Shown: positions 36,109-43,833, counted from the stretch's first letter. The stretch is DNA of 50,783 nucleotides from Candidatus Epulonipiscium sp. (GCA_012518255.1 JAAYSX010000098.1:1-50783); one strand, 5' to 3'. Numbers and translations: made by a program. Notes: generated by a model not told the origin, from the letters alone.

Positions 36109-36444
36109 ATGATTACTAAAAAAATTGGGGAACCTAATATAGATGTAACAGTTTTATATATTTTATATACACGTGGGGATCAAACTACAAGCCAATTAAA
36201 ACAGAATTTTATTTCGTTAATGAGGCCTGAAGCAGTTAATCTATATCCGCTAGAAAATAGAAATGATACAGCAATACATCAAATTGTTAGGAACATAGTT
36301 TCGCACCGAGAAACCTCCTCTAGAAATCTTATTTACAGAGGATTAATAGATTATGATGGTATTGTATTGAGTATAACCCAAGATGGAATAGATTTCCTTG
36401 ATAATCATATAATATCAAGTTTTATTGATGAATTAAATAGTTAA
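36109..36444 (+). CDS. Small winged-helix-like protein beside the R-M genes
   Basis: This 111-residue protein has alternating helices and a beta hairpin (NLIYRGLIDYDGIVLSITQDGIDFLDNHI) that read like a winged-helix DNA-binding domain of the kind found at the N-terminus of Mrr-like proteins. No catalytic motif is seen. It lies 118 bases upstream of the D12 methylase gene, but a strong terminator separates them. It could be a control protein for the restriction-modification set or an independent regulator; the fold assignment is by eye only. The ribosome site GAGAGGGG fits. Confidence 0.6.
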   Translation: MITKKIGEPNIDVTVLYILYTRGDQTTSQLKQNFISLMRPEAVNLYPLENRNDTAIHQIVRNIVSHRETSSRNLIYRGLIDYDGIVLSITQDGIDFLDNHIISSFIDELNS

Positions 36445-36460
36445 TAGTTACTTAGTTTAT

Positions 36461-36510
36461 TATAGCAAGTAAAAAGAAGGTTCTGTAGAGCCTTCTTTTT
36501 ACTTGCTATA
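36461..36510 (+). terminator. Very strong terminator after the winged-helix gene
   Basis: A 23-bp stem (36461-36483 with 36488-36510, one G-T pair) with loop TGTA carries a T run inside the descending arm. Confidence 0.85.
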
Positions 36511-36562
36511 AACTGAGAATTGCTGTAATGTAACATATGATATAGAAAAGGAGCTGATGAAT

Positions 36563-37690
36563 ATGAAACCGTTGATAAAATGGCCAGGAGGAAAATCGTC
36601 TGAAATTATTCACATAGAGAAGTTAATACCGGAGTACACACGTTATGTAGAGCCTTTTTTTGGAGGTGGAGCATTATATTTTGATCTAATGCCAGAGAAA
36701 GCTGCAATAAACGATATTTCAAAAAACTTAATGGAATTTTATAAGTTTATTAAAGAAGAAGATGCTCTATTTAAAGAATATTTGTTAGGATATAATGGAC
36801 TATGGGACTTTTTTATGGATAAGGCAGGGGAATGTATAGAAAATCTATCAAAAATATTTATAGAATACAGAGAGGATTTAATTGAGGACAATCAATTGGA
36901 GAAGATTATAATAAATATAATAGAAGATTTTCTCAGAAATAAAGAAACCGAGTTAGATTTTGATGTAATATTAGATTATACAGGGTTAGAATTTGAGCTT
37001 AATAGAATGCTGTTAGATAAGATAAAGAGAACTAAAAGAAATGAAATAAAAAACAATAAGACACTTAACGATTATGACTTGTATCAGAACTTATTAACAG
37101 GATTTACAAGTGGTCTATATATGCATTTTAGGAATATATATAATGATATACAACTTGGAAGAATTTCAGATATAGATCCACAATACAAAGCAGCTAACTT
37201 TTATTTTATAAGAGAATATTGTTATGGATCTATGTTTAGATACAATGCAAGGGGTGAATTTAATATTCCTTATGGAGGTATCTCTTATAACAAAAAGGAT
37301 TTTGGTAAAAAAGTTGATCAGTTATTCAACAGTAAAACAATAAACCTATTTAGAGATACAGAAATCTATAATCAGGATTTTGAAGAATTTATAAATTCAA
37401 TAGGGATTTCAGAAAATGATTTTATATTCCTAGACCCACCTTATGATACAGATTTTTCGGACTATGAGGGAAGAGAGTTTGGTGCAAAGGATCAAGAAAG
37501 GCTGGCTAAGGTTCTCATAGATATGGAGGCAAAATTTATTTTGATAATAAAGAATACGGAGTTTATATATAATTTATATAATCAAAGTAAGCTGAGTATA
37601 CTAGCTTTTGATAAAAACTATACTTACAATGTTAGAAGCAGAAATGATAGAAATGTAGAGCATTTAATAATCACCAATATTAGAGAATAA
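36563..37690 (+). CDS. D12-class (alpha) DNA adenine-N6 methyltransferase
   Basis: This DNA methylase has 375 residues. It begins with KPLIKWPGGK, followed by the SAM loop YVEPFFGGGALYF near residue 35 and the catalytic LDPPYDTDF with Asp291. That is the alpha-class order (SAM motif, recognition region, DPPY) of Dam, DpnM and FokI-like enzymes. It is about 100 residues longer than Dam; the extra residues (about 75-190) may define sequence recognition. AAAAGGAG (36547-36553) fits ATG 36563 better than the ATG six bases earlier. It should protect host DNA against the REase at 37726, with which it converges. Confidence 0.88.
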   Translation: MKPLIKWPGGKSSEIIHIEKLIPEYTRYVEPFFGGGALYFDLMPEKAAINDISKNLMEFYKFIKEEDALFKEYLLGYNGLWDFFMDKAGECIENLSKIFIEYREDLIEDNQLEKIIINIIEDFLRNKETELDFDVILDYTGLEFELNRMLLDKIKRTKRNEIKNNKTLNDYDLYQNLLTGFTSGLYMHFRNIYNDIQLGRISDIDPQYKAANFYFIREYCYGSMFRYNARGEFNIPYGGISYNKKDFGKKVDQLFNSKTINLFRDTEIYNQDFEEFINSIGISENDFIFLDPPYDTDFSDYEGREFGAKDQERLAKVLIDMEAKFILIIKNTEFIYNLYNQSKLSILAFDKNYTYNVRSRNDRNVEHLIITNIRE

Positions 37691-37693
37691 TAT

Positions 37694-37722
37694 ATAATGC
37701 CCTCGAGATTAGAGGGCATTAT
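37694..37722. terminator. Bidirectional terminator between the methylase and REase genes
   Basis: A perfect 11-bp stem (37694-37704 with 37712-37722) lies between the convergent stop codons. Confidence 0.75.
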
Positions 37723-37725
37723 GCA

Positions 37726-38535
37726 TTATTTAGATAAATAGGAATTCTTAATTTCATTGAGCATACTTGAGATTTTTTTAGATTCAATGTTGTATTGGTC
37801 TAACACAATGTCGTAACCCTGTGGAGATTTACATATGAAATTCCAAAAGTCCTTTCCTATTAACAACTCGTCAGGGGAAAAAAATTGTAATACCCTACCT
37901 TGTTTCCATTCTTTATTCTCTCCAAATCTATTATAAGCCGTTGCAAAGTGCAGATATACTTTTTCGTCTTCTCCTAATGTGTTGGTAAGTATAGCATACT
38001 GCTCAAGAAGGGTCTCTTTTTCAGAACGGGCTTTTTTATTATCTAGGTCTCCTCCTATTTTAAGTTCAATTAAGTGGTGTGTACCCTTATCCTTATCGAT
38101 TAAATAATAGTCGCTTTCATGTCGCTTGGTGGAATTAGTATCATCAATAACACTATTTCTTAAAGATTGATAATCTGAAATTGTTGGCTTGATTTCATTC
38201 CTTTTGTAACTTTCTAATAAGTAGGCAATTTCACTAGTTTGTTCATTAGTGAGAGGACCTTCAACTCTTTTCCTAACATCGTAGTTTATAGTTGCAATTT
38301 CAATGGCAAGTTTCTCAAGTAAATTACCAAAAGAACTATCAAATGACCTAACCATTGCTGAATAGTAAAGGATTTCATCACCTAGGCCAGCAACAAAAAT
38401 ATTGTGTATTTTTGAATTTAATGTACCTTCAGGCTTATCTAACTCACCGATATGCCGTTGCTTAAAGCTAATACAAAAGTCTTCTATATTCTTTGTAATG
38501 ATGTTTCTAATTTCTAATTCTTTTTCATTGTTCAT
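37726..38535 (-). CDS. Probable type II restriction endonuclease (TdeIII-like)
   Basis: This 269-residue protein resembles what I recall of the TdeIII-type endonuclease family. A PD-(D/E)xK-like active site is visible as Asp142 in HESDYYLID, then ELK (Glu157, Lys159) in HHLIELKIGGDLDNKKA. The later words YLHFATAYNRFGE and LLIGKDFWNFIC also fit that family. It is translated from an AGGGGGAAT site and lies 36 bases after the beta-class methylase gene, so both form one operon. TdeIII is associated with GGNCC. The D12 adenine methylase nearby does not fit that site, so the target here may differ. Confidence 0.75.
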   Translation of the reverse strand: MNNEKELEIRNIITKNIEDFCISFKQRHIGELDKPEGTLNSKIHNIFVAGLGDEILYYSAMVRSFDSSFGNLLEKLAIEIATINYDVRKRVEGPLTNEQTSEIAYLLESYKRNEIKPTISDYQSLRNSVIDDTNSTKRHESDYYLIDKDKGTHHLIELKIGGDLDNKKARSEKETLLEQYAILTNTLGEDEKVYLHFATAYNRFGENKEWKQGRVLQFFSPDELLIGKDFWNFICKSPQGYDIVLDQYNIESKKISSMLNEIKNSYLSK

Positions 38536-38571
38536 AATATTATTCCCCCTACCTTTAAGATTATATTTAAC

Positions 38572-39375
38572 TTACCACTCTAATGATGTTTTATAATCAA
38601 TAGAATCTTCTCTTACATTCCCAAATTTATCGATGTTTAGGTGCATTTGTTTATTCTTTTGATGTTGTTCAATTCTTGTGATTGATGCATCATAATACAT
38701 TTTATCCATTTCGCAGCCAGCAAACATACGATTAAGATTTAAGGCAGCTATTGCAGTAGAAGCTACCCCCATAAACGGATCTAGAACTACGCCGTGTTCG
38801 TTGGAGGCAATTTTAATTATATGTTCAAGTAATTTTATAGGTTTTTGTGCGGGATGTTTTGGATTTTTCAATCTTTCTTTTCCCATACAGATAGGAGATT
38901 CAAAAAAGTTATGCATTTCATTTTGTTTTGTAAAATTCCATGTATGGCCTTTATTCCACATGCAGGCAATCATTTCACAACTATTTAAAAATCCATTCTT
39001 ATATATTTTAGGTGCGGGATTAGTTTTATGCCATATAAAAAATTGAAATGTATCAAATTCGGAATCAAAGCTATCATGCCATTTGCCTATCATATTGTAG
39101 CTTGTGAAGATGAATATATTACCAGTTGGTTTAAGAATTCGCTTAAAGTCATGAAGAAAATTCTGTGGGTCTAATTCTTCTAAGTCCCAATTGGCAATAT
39201 TATTATTTAACGCGGAACGGTTAGGTAAATCTATATTACCAGTAGAATATTTAGCTATATTGTAAGGTGGGTCAGTTAAAATTAAATCTATTGAATTATC
39301 CGGAATAGTTTTCAATACTTTAAGACAATCTTCATTATATAATTTTAATCTTTTTTGTTTATACGGCTCTATCAT
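38572..39375 (-). CDS. Beta-class DNA methyltransferase (N4-cytosine or N6-adenine)
   Basis: This is a 267-residue methylase. The catalytic motif TDPPYNIAKY (Asp35) comes first and the SAM-binding motif LDPFMGVASTAIAAL is near residue 205, the beta-class order. The conserved HPAQKPIKLLEHII word lies before it. DPPY is compatible with adenine or cytosine methylation. It is first gene of the operon with the REase, ensuring protection before cutting. With the alpha-class enzyme it makes a two-methylase system. Such pairs occur when the two strands of a site need different enzymes, and also in DpnII-like sets. AAGGAG lies rather far (14 bases) from the start. Confidence 0.85.
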   Translation of the reverse strand: MIEPYKQKRLKLYNEDCLKVLKTIPDNSIDLILTDPPYNIAKYSTGNIDLPNRSALNNNIANWDLEELDPQNFLHDFKRILKPTGNIFIFTSYNMIGKWHDSFDSEFDTFQFFIWHKTNPAPKIYKNGFLNSCEMIACMWNKGHTWNFTKQNEMHNFFESPICMGKERLKNPKHPAQKPIKLLEHIIKIASNEHGVVLDPFMGVASTAIAALNLNRMFAGCEMDKMYYDASITRIEQHQKNKQMHLNIDKFGNVREDSIDYKTSLEW

Positions 39376-39542
39376 TTTAATTAGTTAAACTCCTTCTACA
39401 ACTCATATTGCTGTACCATTTATAAAGTATAAGTTGTATAAATTTATTTGCAAATAGTTCCATATAATTGTATCATGTTTAAAAGAATAGCACAATGTGG
39501 GTAATGTTGGATAAATGATTATTAATTAAAGGAGATATAACT

Positions 39543-39938
39543 ATGACAAACAGATGTAAAGAATGCAAATATTGTTTTCCAAATGGAGATCATGATTATA
39601 TTTGTACGGGAGATGACTACGGGAACAACATCACTAATTAATTGGATGAAGCAAAGAAATGTTACTCAGAATCGTTAGAGGCATTTATTGAAAGAAATAA
39701 GAAGCTCGAGGTGCCGTTTATACCTGGAACTACATTAAATCAACTAAAATTGGATGGTAGAAAATATATTGAACTAACTGACCAGGAAGGTAAAATAGTT
39801 AGAATTAAAGGGTCTAAGGCCAAGCAAATGCTTGGAGTAATAGAAATCCAGAAAAGAATATTTGATGATGCTTACAAGGTCAATGCTATTTTTAATCCAG
39901 AAGCATTTAATGGTGGAAACTTACTTATTATTAAATAG
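39543..39938 (+). pseudogene. Cys-rich small protein gene split by an in-frame stop
   Basis: A good AAAGGAGAT site leads to ATG 39543 and a 32-residue frame with zinc-ribbon-like cysteines (CKECKYC, YICTGDD). It stops at TAA (39639-39641). The same frame then continues without interruption for 98 more residues (LDEAKKCYSESLEAFIERNKK...) to 39938, with a TTG as the very next codon. The joined protein of about 130 residues reads as one domain, so a nonsense mutation (for instance TAT or TAC to TAA) is the simplest reading. Alternatives are stop readthrough, re-initiation at TTG 39642, or a sequencing error. Function unknown; it sits at the edge of the prophage-like region. Confidence 0.6.
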
Positions 39939-40018
39939 TGGCCCCGCTTTTAGAAAGCAAAATGGAAGTATTAGAATAAATTATTATTAGACTATAATAT
40001 AATAAAATTTACTTAAAT

Positions 40019-40050
40019 GCAGTAGAATTAAGTTCTTATAATTCTACTGC
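40019..40050 (+). terminator. Terminator before the repressor region
   Basis: A 12-bp perfect stem GCAGTAGAATTA/TAATTCTACTGC (40019-40030 with 40039-40050) is followed by GATTTTC. Confidence 0.7.
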
Positions 40051-40082
40051 GATTTTCAATTTACAATATATTTAGATACTAG

Positions 40083-40111
40083 TTGACAAATATAAATTTC
40101 TATTATAATAT
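40083..40111 (+). promoter_or_regulatory. Promoter of the repressor-immA operon
   Basis: A perfect TTGACA (40083-40088) is followed by TATAAT (40104-40109, 15 bp) overlapping TAATAT (40106-40111, 17 bp). The transcript would have a leader of about 150 nt before GTG 40271. The region 39939-40270 holds this promoter, the terminator above and the operator below, but no gene. Confidence 0.6.
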
Positions 40112-40118
40112 TAATATA

Positions 40119-40135
40119 TTAGCTAACAAGCTAAC
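40119..40135 (+). promoter_or_regulatory. Candidate operator TTAGCTAAC plus GCTAAC
   Basis: TTAGCTAAC (40119-40127) is followed after two bases by GCTAAC (40130-40135), right at the expected transcription start of the repressor operon. The same word TTAGCTAACAA recurs at 41470-41480 before the next gene, as expected for a shared repressor site. Confidence 0.5.
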
Positions 40136-40270
40136 AGGGTAAAAACTTTAAAAGATTAGAGTGAACACATACACAAAAGATCACCTAATAAAACAATTGA
40201 CTCGTAAAATTACTAATATTAAAACAAGTACACAAGATAAAATAGAAACGAGCTTAGACAAGGAGAAAAG

Positions 40271-40657
40271 GTGAATAGGAACATGAGAGACAACTATCTA
40301 AATTTTGGAGATTTTATCACCAAAAAAAGGGAAGAAAAACAAAAGACATTAAGAGAGGTAGCTAAGCTGCTGGGTATATCAGCACCTTATCTTAGTGATG
40401 TGGAAAAGGACAGGCGTAATCCATTTGACCTTGAGAAACTAGACTTACTTGCAGATGTACTGCTTCTTTCAGAAGAAGAGAAAAGGGTCATGCTAGATTT
40501 AGCAGGAAGAAGACGAAATGAGGTAGCTCCGGACTTACCTAATTATATTATGGAGAATGACTATGTTAGTGCTGCCTTGAGAACAGCAAGGGATTTAGAT
40601 GCTGGGGAGGAAGAATGGTTAAAGTTTGTAGAAGACCTTAAAGAAAGAAAGGGGTAA
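40271..40657 (+). CDS. XRE-family repressor, ImmR-like
   Basis: This 128-residue DNA-binding protein has an N-terminal helix-turn-helix (about 8-65: LREVAKLLGISAPYLSDVEKDRRNP). The C-terminal half is acidic and helical. Together with the ImmA-like protease encoded nine bases downstream it matches ImmR/ImmA switches of integrative elements, where the protease destroys the repressor during induction. The GTG start follows AAGGAG (40260-40265) by five bases. An ATG 12 bases later is possible. It probably represses its own promoter and the early genes through TTAGCTAAC sites. Confidence 0.87.
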   Translation: MNRNMRDNYLNFGDFITKKREEKQKTLREVAKLLGISAPYLSDVEKDRRNPFDLEKLDLLADVLLLSEEEKRVMLDLAGRRRNEVAPDLPNYIMENDYVSAALRTARDLDAGEEEWLKFVEDLKERKG

Positions 40658-40666
40658 AGTTATTTA

Positions 40667-41377
40667 ATGTATAGACCAAGTTATAGATTAAAAAATAATG
40701 GTGCACCTGTGTTAAGTACTAAGGAAATAGAAGCGATAGCAGAGCGTTTTATACTAGATTTTCATCCAGAAGCTTTAGAAAATCCCATGGAGTTAGATAT
40801 AGATTCGTTTGCTTTTAATTATCTAGGACTTAAACAGGATTTTCAATACTTATCACACAATGGTATATATCTTGGTATGACAGTTTTTAATGATACTGAT
40901 AGGGTTCCAGTCTATATACCAGAAACGAAGCAGGCAGAATACATTAGTGCTGAAGCTAGGACAGTTATTATAGATAATCGGCTTTTAGAAGATAATCAGG
41001 AAACAAGATACAGATATACCGTAGGGCATGAGGTAGGACATGATATTTTTCATTCTGAGTATTTTGCATATAACCCTAATCAGTTAAGTTTACTAGATGA
41101 GCCAAAAGAACCTATGATACAGTGTAGAGTAGCTATTCCAAAGGATCACAGAAGGGCTATGGATGACTGGGATGATAGAGATTGGATGGAATGGCATGCT
41201 AATCGTTTTGCAGCAGCCTTTCTAATGCCAAGGAAGATGGTTTATAAGTTAATTAATTCAGTATCTAAAGATTTACCATGGGTTGTGGAAGCATCTTATA
41301 TTAGGGCTGTTGCTAGAACCTTTAATGTTTCTTGGGAAGCGGCTGAAAATAGATTGAATTCTTTGGGGATTGGTTAA
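40667..41377 (+). CDS. ImmA/IrrE-family metallopeptidase
   Basis: This 236-residue zinc peptidase shows the active-site helix VGHEVGHDIFHSEYF with His121, Glu122 and His125. A later acidic region (WMEWHANRFAAAFLMP) supplies the third ligand, as in ImmA. It is expected to cleave the XRE repressor encoded just upstream when the element is induced. The ribosome site AAAGGGG is inside the preceding gene end. The C-terminal part (SWEAAENRLNSLGI) resembles other phage ImmA proteins. The activating signal is unknown. Confidence 0.88.
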   Translation: MYRPSYRLKNNGAPVLSTKEIEAIAERFILDFHPEALENPMELDIDSFAFNYLGLKQDFQYLSHNGIYLGMTVFNDTDRVPVYIPETKQAEYISAEARTVIIDNRLLEDNQETRYRYTVGHEVGHDIFHSEYFAYNPNQLSLLDEPKEPMIQCRVAIPKDHRRAMDDWDDRDWMEWHANRFAAAFLMPRKMVYKLINSVSKDLPWVVEASYIRAVARTFNVSWEAAENRLNSLGIG

Positions 41378-41393
41378 AAATAAGTTGACTAAT

Positions 41394-41451
41394 AAAAAAA
41401 TATAAATTTATAAGAAGCCGATATTGGCTTCTTATAAATTTATATTTTTTT
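41394..41451 (+). terminator. Very strong terminator after immA
   Basis: A 26-bp perfect stem (41394-41419 with 41426-41451), flanked by A7 and T7 runs, has a six-base loop. Confidence 0.92.
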
Positions 41452-41468
41452 ACACATGTTGTAAGCAT

Positions 41469-41478
41469 GTTAGCTAAC
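41469..41478 (+). promoter_or_regulatory. Second candidate operator, palindrome GTTAGCTAAC
   Basis: This is a perfect 10-bp palindrome sharing TTAGCTAACAA with the site at 40119. It lies 18 bases after the terminator and 24 bases before the start of the small zinc-ribbon gene. No clear promoter could be assigned beside it. Confidence 0.45.
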
Positions 41479-41502
41479 AAAGGTATGAAAGGAGGAAAGT
41501 TT

Positions 41503-41643
41503 ATGATTTCTGTTAGATGCCCAGTTTGTAATAGAAGAATATTTGACATTAGTGAAGATGCGATAGGACCTATTTCATATAAGTGCAAATGTAGTACAAT
41601 GATAATTTTCTATGAAAAAGATAAAATAAAATATTATAAATAA
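41503..41643 (+). CDS. Com-like zinc-ribbon protein, 46 residues
   Basis: This short gene has an excellent AAAGGAGG ribosome site. The peptide starts MISVRCPVCNRRIFDI and has a second cysteine pair in YKCKCST, so it can form one zinc ribbon. Size and layout resemble Mu Com-like proteins of phages; Com itself promotes translation by binding mRNA. Whether this copy binds RNA is unknown. It has a terminator after it and a GTTAGCTAAC palindrome before it, which suggests control by the element's repressor. Confidence 0.75.
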   Translation: MISVRCPVCNRRIFDISEDAIGPISYKCKCSTMIIFYEKDKIKYYK

Positions 41644-41664
41644 GAAGATCCATAGAGCTGCTAG

Positions 41665-41715
41665 ATGGCCAGGAATAATACCAAATAATTAAGGTATTAT
41701 CTCTGGCTATTTTTA
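41665..41715 (+). terminator. Terminator after the Com-like gene
   Basis: An imperfect hairpin (41665-41682 with 41693-41710) has GGCCAG/CTGGCT and AATACC/GGTATT pairing and is followed by TTTTT. Confidence 0.72.
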
Positions 41716-41733
41716 TTTTCTAAAATAGTTTTT

Positions 41734-41760
41734 TAAATAGGAAATGAACCTTCCTATTTA
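41734..41760. repeat. Inverted repeat TAAATAGGAA/TTCCTATTTA
   Basis: A perfect 10-bp inverted repeat with a seven-base spacer lies 48 bases before the HTH gene at 41808. With no T run it is more like an operator than a terminator. It could be bound by that HTH protein itself. Confidence 0.5.
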
Positions 41761-41807
41761 GATCTCATTATATAGATATAAAGCAAATGAGAGGGGGTGA
41801 GTAAGGG

Positions 41808-42140
41808 ATGACAGCAAACGAAAGAAGACAAGAAATCATAGAAGTTCTTAATCTAAGAAGACAAGACACTATGAAGAATCTGGCTCAGGAATTTGGGGTG
41901 ACAGATAGGACGATTAGAAATGATATTACTGTACTATCCCTTACTCATCCTATAGAAACTATTCGAGGTAAGAATGGTGGCGTGAGACTTATGGATGGTT
42001 TTAGTTTAAATAGAAAATATCTAAAGCCAAATCAGAAGGAACTTCTTATAAGGCTAGCATTCGACCTTCAAGATGAGGACTTAGCCATAATGAATAGTAT
42101 TTTGCAAGATTTTGCTTTTAATCCACTAGAGGGGAGGTAA
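41808..42140 (+). CDS. Small DeoR/HTH_11-type DNA-binding protein
   Basis: This 110-residue protein has an N-terminal winged helix-turn-helix (NERRQEIIEVLNLRRQDTMKNLAQEFGVTDRTIRNDI, then GKNGGVRLMDGF for the wing) followed by a short helical tail. The sugar-phosphate domain of full DeoR proteins is absent. It is the first gene of the early replication operon, with GAGGGGGTGA at good spacing. It may control that operon from the inverted repeat upstream. Confidence 0.82.
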   Translation: MTANERRQEIIEVLNLRRQDTMKNLAQEFGVTDRTIRNDITVLSLTHPIETIRGKNGGVRLMDGFSLNRKYLKPNQKELLIRLAFDLQDEDLAIMNSILQDFAFNPLEGR

Positions 42141-42144
42141 ACAA

Positions 42145-42384
42145 ATGCAAGATGTAAATATTGTACTAGCTGAAGAATTAGAAAGGCTGGCTTCTAGCTA
42201 CCGGGATCGGGCTGATGCTAAAGAAGTAGGAATTAAGGAAATTAGCTATGTTCTTAATAAAAAGATGGCACAGGGTAAAGGAAGCAATATAAAGATATTG
42301 TTAAAAAAGTTTGGAGCATTAAAACTTGTGGAAGTTAGAGAAGAAGATTATCCCTTATTCTACAAGGAAGCAATGAAAATTTAG
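42145..42384 (+). CDS. Small Rrp5-like phage protein 1
   Basis: This 79-residue protein consists of a helical start and a C-terminal segment of about 50 residues (EISYVLNKKMAQGKGSNIKILLKKFGALKLVEVREEDYPLFYKEA). That segment resembles small phage proteins often named after rRNA biogenesis protein Rrp5. It is paralogous to the next gene (KFGALKLVEVREEDY against SFGVKKLSDVPEEKY). The role is unknown; the position at the head of a replication operon suggests DNA metabolism. The ribosome site GGGGAGG is in the previous gene end. Confidence 0.72.
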   Translation: MQDVNIVLAEELERLASSYRDRADAKEVGIKEISYVLNKKMAQGKGSNIKILLKKFGALKLVEVREEDYPLFYKEAMKI

Positions 42385-42399
42385 AAAGGAGCAGTAAAG

Positions 42400-42675
42400 A
42401 TGGTTGATGAAAAAATAGCAAATAGGATAGTAGCTGATTTAAGAAGTCTGGCTGATAATCTTGAAAAATTAACTAGTAGTCCATCTATACAGGAGGTTAG
42501 CACAGAAAAAGAGATACCTACCTTAGAAGAAGTAAGGCATGTGTTAGCTACTTTATCGCAGGAAGGAAAACAAGTAGAAGTGAAAGAAATAATAACATCT
42601 TTTGGTGTAAAAAAATTATCAGATGTTCCAGAAGAAAAATATATAGAAATACTAGAAAAGGCGGCAAGGATATGA
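42400..42675 (+). CDS. Small Rrp5-like phage protein 2
   Basis: This 91-residue paralogue of the preceding gene product has an N-terminal coiled-coil-like helix (IANRIVADLRSLADNLEKL), a linker, then the shared domain (TLEEVRHVLATLSQEGKQVEVKEIITSFGVKKLSDVPEEKY). Database entries for such proteins often carry the name rRNA biogenesis protein rrp5, which need not reflect function. The stop overlaps the start of the DUF2800 gene (ATGATG), indicating coupled translation. Confidence 0.75.
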   Translation: MVDEKIANRIVADLRSLADNLEKLTSSPSIQEVSTEKEIPTLEEVRHVLATLSQEGKQVEVKEIITSFGVKKLSDVPEEKYIEILEKAARI

Positions 42676-43829
42676 TGGGGGCTCATGCAATGCTTTCTGC
42701 CTCGGGGGCCCATCGCTGGATCCCATGCCCACCATCTGCGAGGTTAGAAAAAGAAATCAAAGAAATAACATCCATTTATGCTCAGGAAGGCACTTTTATG
42801 CATAGCCTTGCTGAATTACATCTTAAACTGTATCTTAAGAAAATTACAAAGGCGAGCTTCAATAAAGAGCTCCAAGTAATGAAGAAAAATAACTTTTATA
42901 CAGAAGAAGTAGAAGAAGCCGTGCAGGTGTATGTAGATATTGTAATTGAGCGCATTAACGCAGCAGAAAAAGATGCTTTGATACTTTTGGAGGAGTGGGT
43001 AGACTTTTCTCTATGGGTGCCTGAAGGCTTTGGAACCAGTGATGTGATTATTATATCAGGAAGCACTATTGAGGTAATGGATCTAAAGGGGGGACGAGGG
43101 GTGAAGATTTACGCAGATGATAATTATCAAATGCGTCTATACGCACTAGGCTCTATTAATAACTTTGGAATCTTGTATGACCTTGAAAATGTGAAAATGA
43201 CAATAGTGCAACCACGGCTTGATCATATATCAACGGAAGAGCTTAAAATAGAAGACCTTCTTGATTGGGCAAATACAGTTGTTAAGCCTAAAGCGGAGCT
43301 TGCATACGCAGGGAAGGGGACTATGGCTGCAGGTGATCACTGCAGATTTTGTAAAATAAAAGCTACCTGCCGGGAGAGAGCGAAAGAGAATATGAAATTA
43401 GCAGCTCTTGACTTTAAAGATCCTCCATTGCTTACAGAAGATGAAATAGTAGATGTGTTGCTTGCTATTGATGAACTTAAAAAATGGGCATCAGATATAG
43501 AAGACTATGCCTATGCTAAAGCTGTTAATGAGGGTAAAAGGTGGCCAGGCTTTAAGCTGGTTGAAGGCCGAAGAAGCAGGAAATATACAGATGAAAAAAA
43601 GATAATTGAAAGGCTTATTAATGAAGGTTACGAGGAAGAAAAAATATTTAAAAAATCTCTTTTGACCCTTACTAAATTAGAAAAAGAGTTAGGAAAGAAA
43701 AAGTTCGAAGAAATATTGGGCGATTATGTAGAAAGACCACCTGGCAAATTGCAGCTGGTCCCAGAATCAGATAAAAGAAAAGAAGTAAAAAATGAAGCGC
43801 AAATAGATTTTAAAAATAAAGGAGAATGA
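42672..43829 (+). CDS. DUF2800 protein, Cas4/RecB-like nuclease with Fe-S cysteines
   Basis: This 385-residue phage protein resembles the PD-(D/E)xK nucleases of the Cas4/AddB type. Visible motifs are EGTFMHSLAELH, GTSDVIIISG, EVMDLKGGRGV (the D-x-K pair) and DDNYQMRLYALG. The four cysteines expected for an iron-sulfur cluster are Cys19 near the start and Cys224, Cys227 and Cys233 (CRFCKIKATC). Cysteines from both ends jointly holding one cluster is a known Cas4/AddB feature. It probably processes DNA ends during element replication or recombination, next to the ssDNA-binding protein. Confidence 0.85.
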   Translation: MMGAHAMLSASGAHRWIPCPPSARLEKEIKEITSIYAQEGTFMHSLAELHLKLYLKKITKASFNKELQVMKKNNFYTEEVEEAVQVYVDIVIERINAAEKDALILLEEWVDFSLWVPEGFGTSDVIIISGSTIEVMDLKGGRGVKIYADDNYQMRLYALGSINNFGILYDLENVKMTIVQPRLDHISTEELKIEDLLDWANTVVKPKAELAYAGKGTMAAGDHCRFCKIKATCRERAKENMKLAALDFKDPPLLTEDEIVDVLLAIDELKKWASDIEDYAYAKAVNEGKRWPGFKLVEGRRSRKYTDEKKIIERLINEGYEEEKIFKKSLLTLTKLEKELGKKKFEEILGDYVERPPGKLQLVPESDKRKEVKNEAQIDFKNKGE

Positions 43830-43833
43830 TAAT

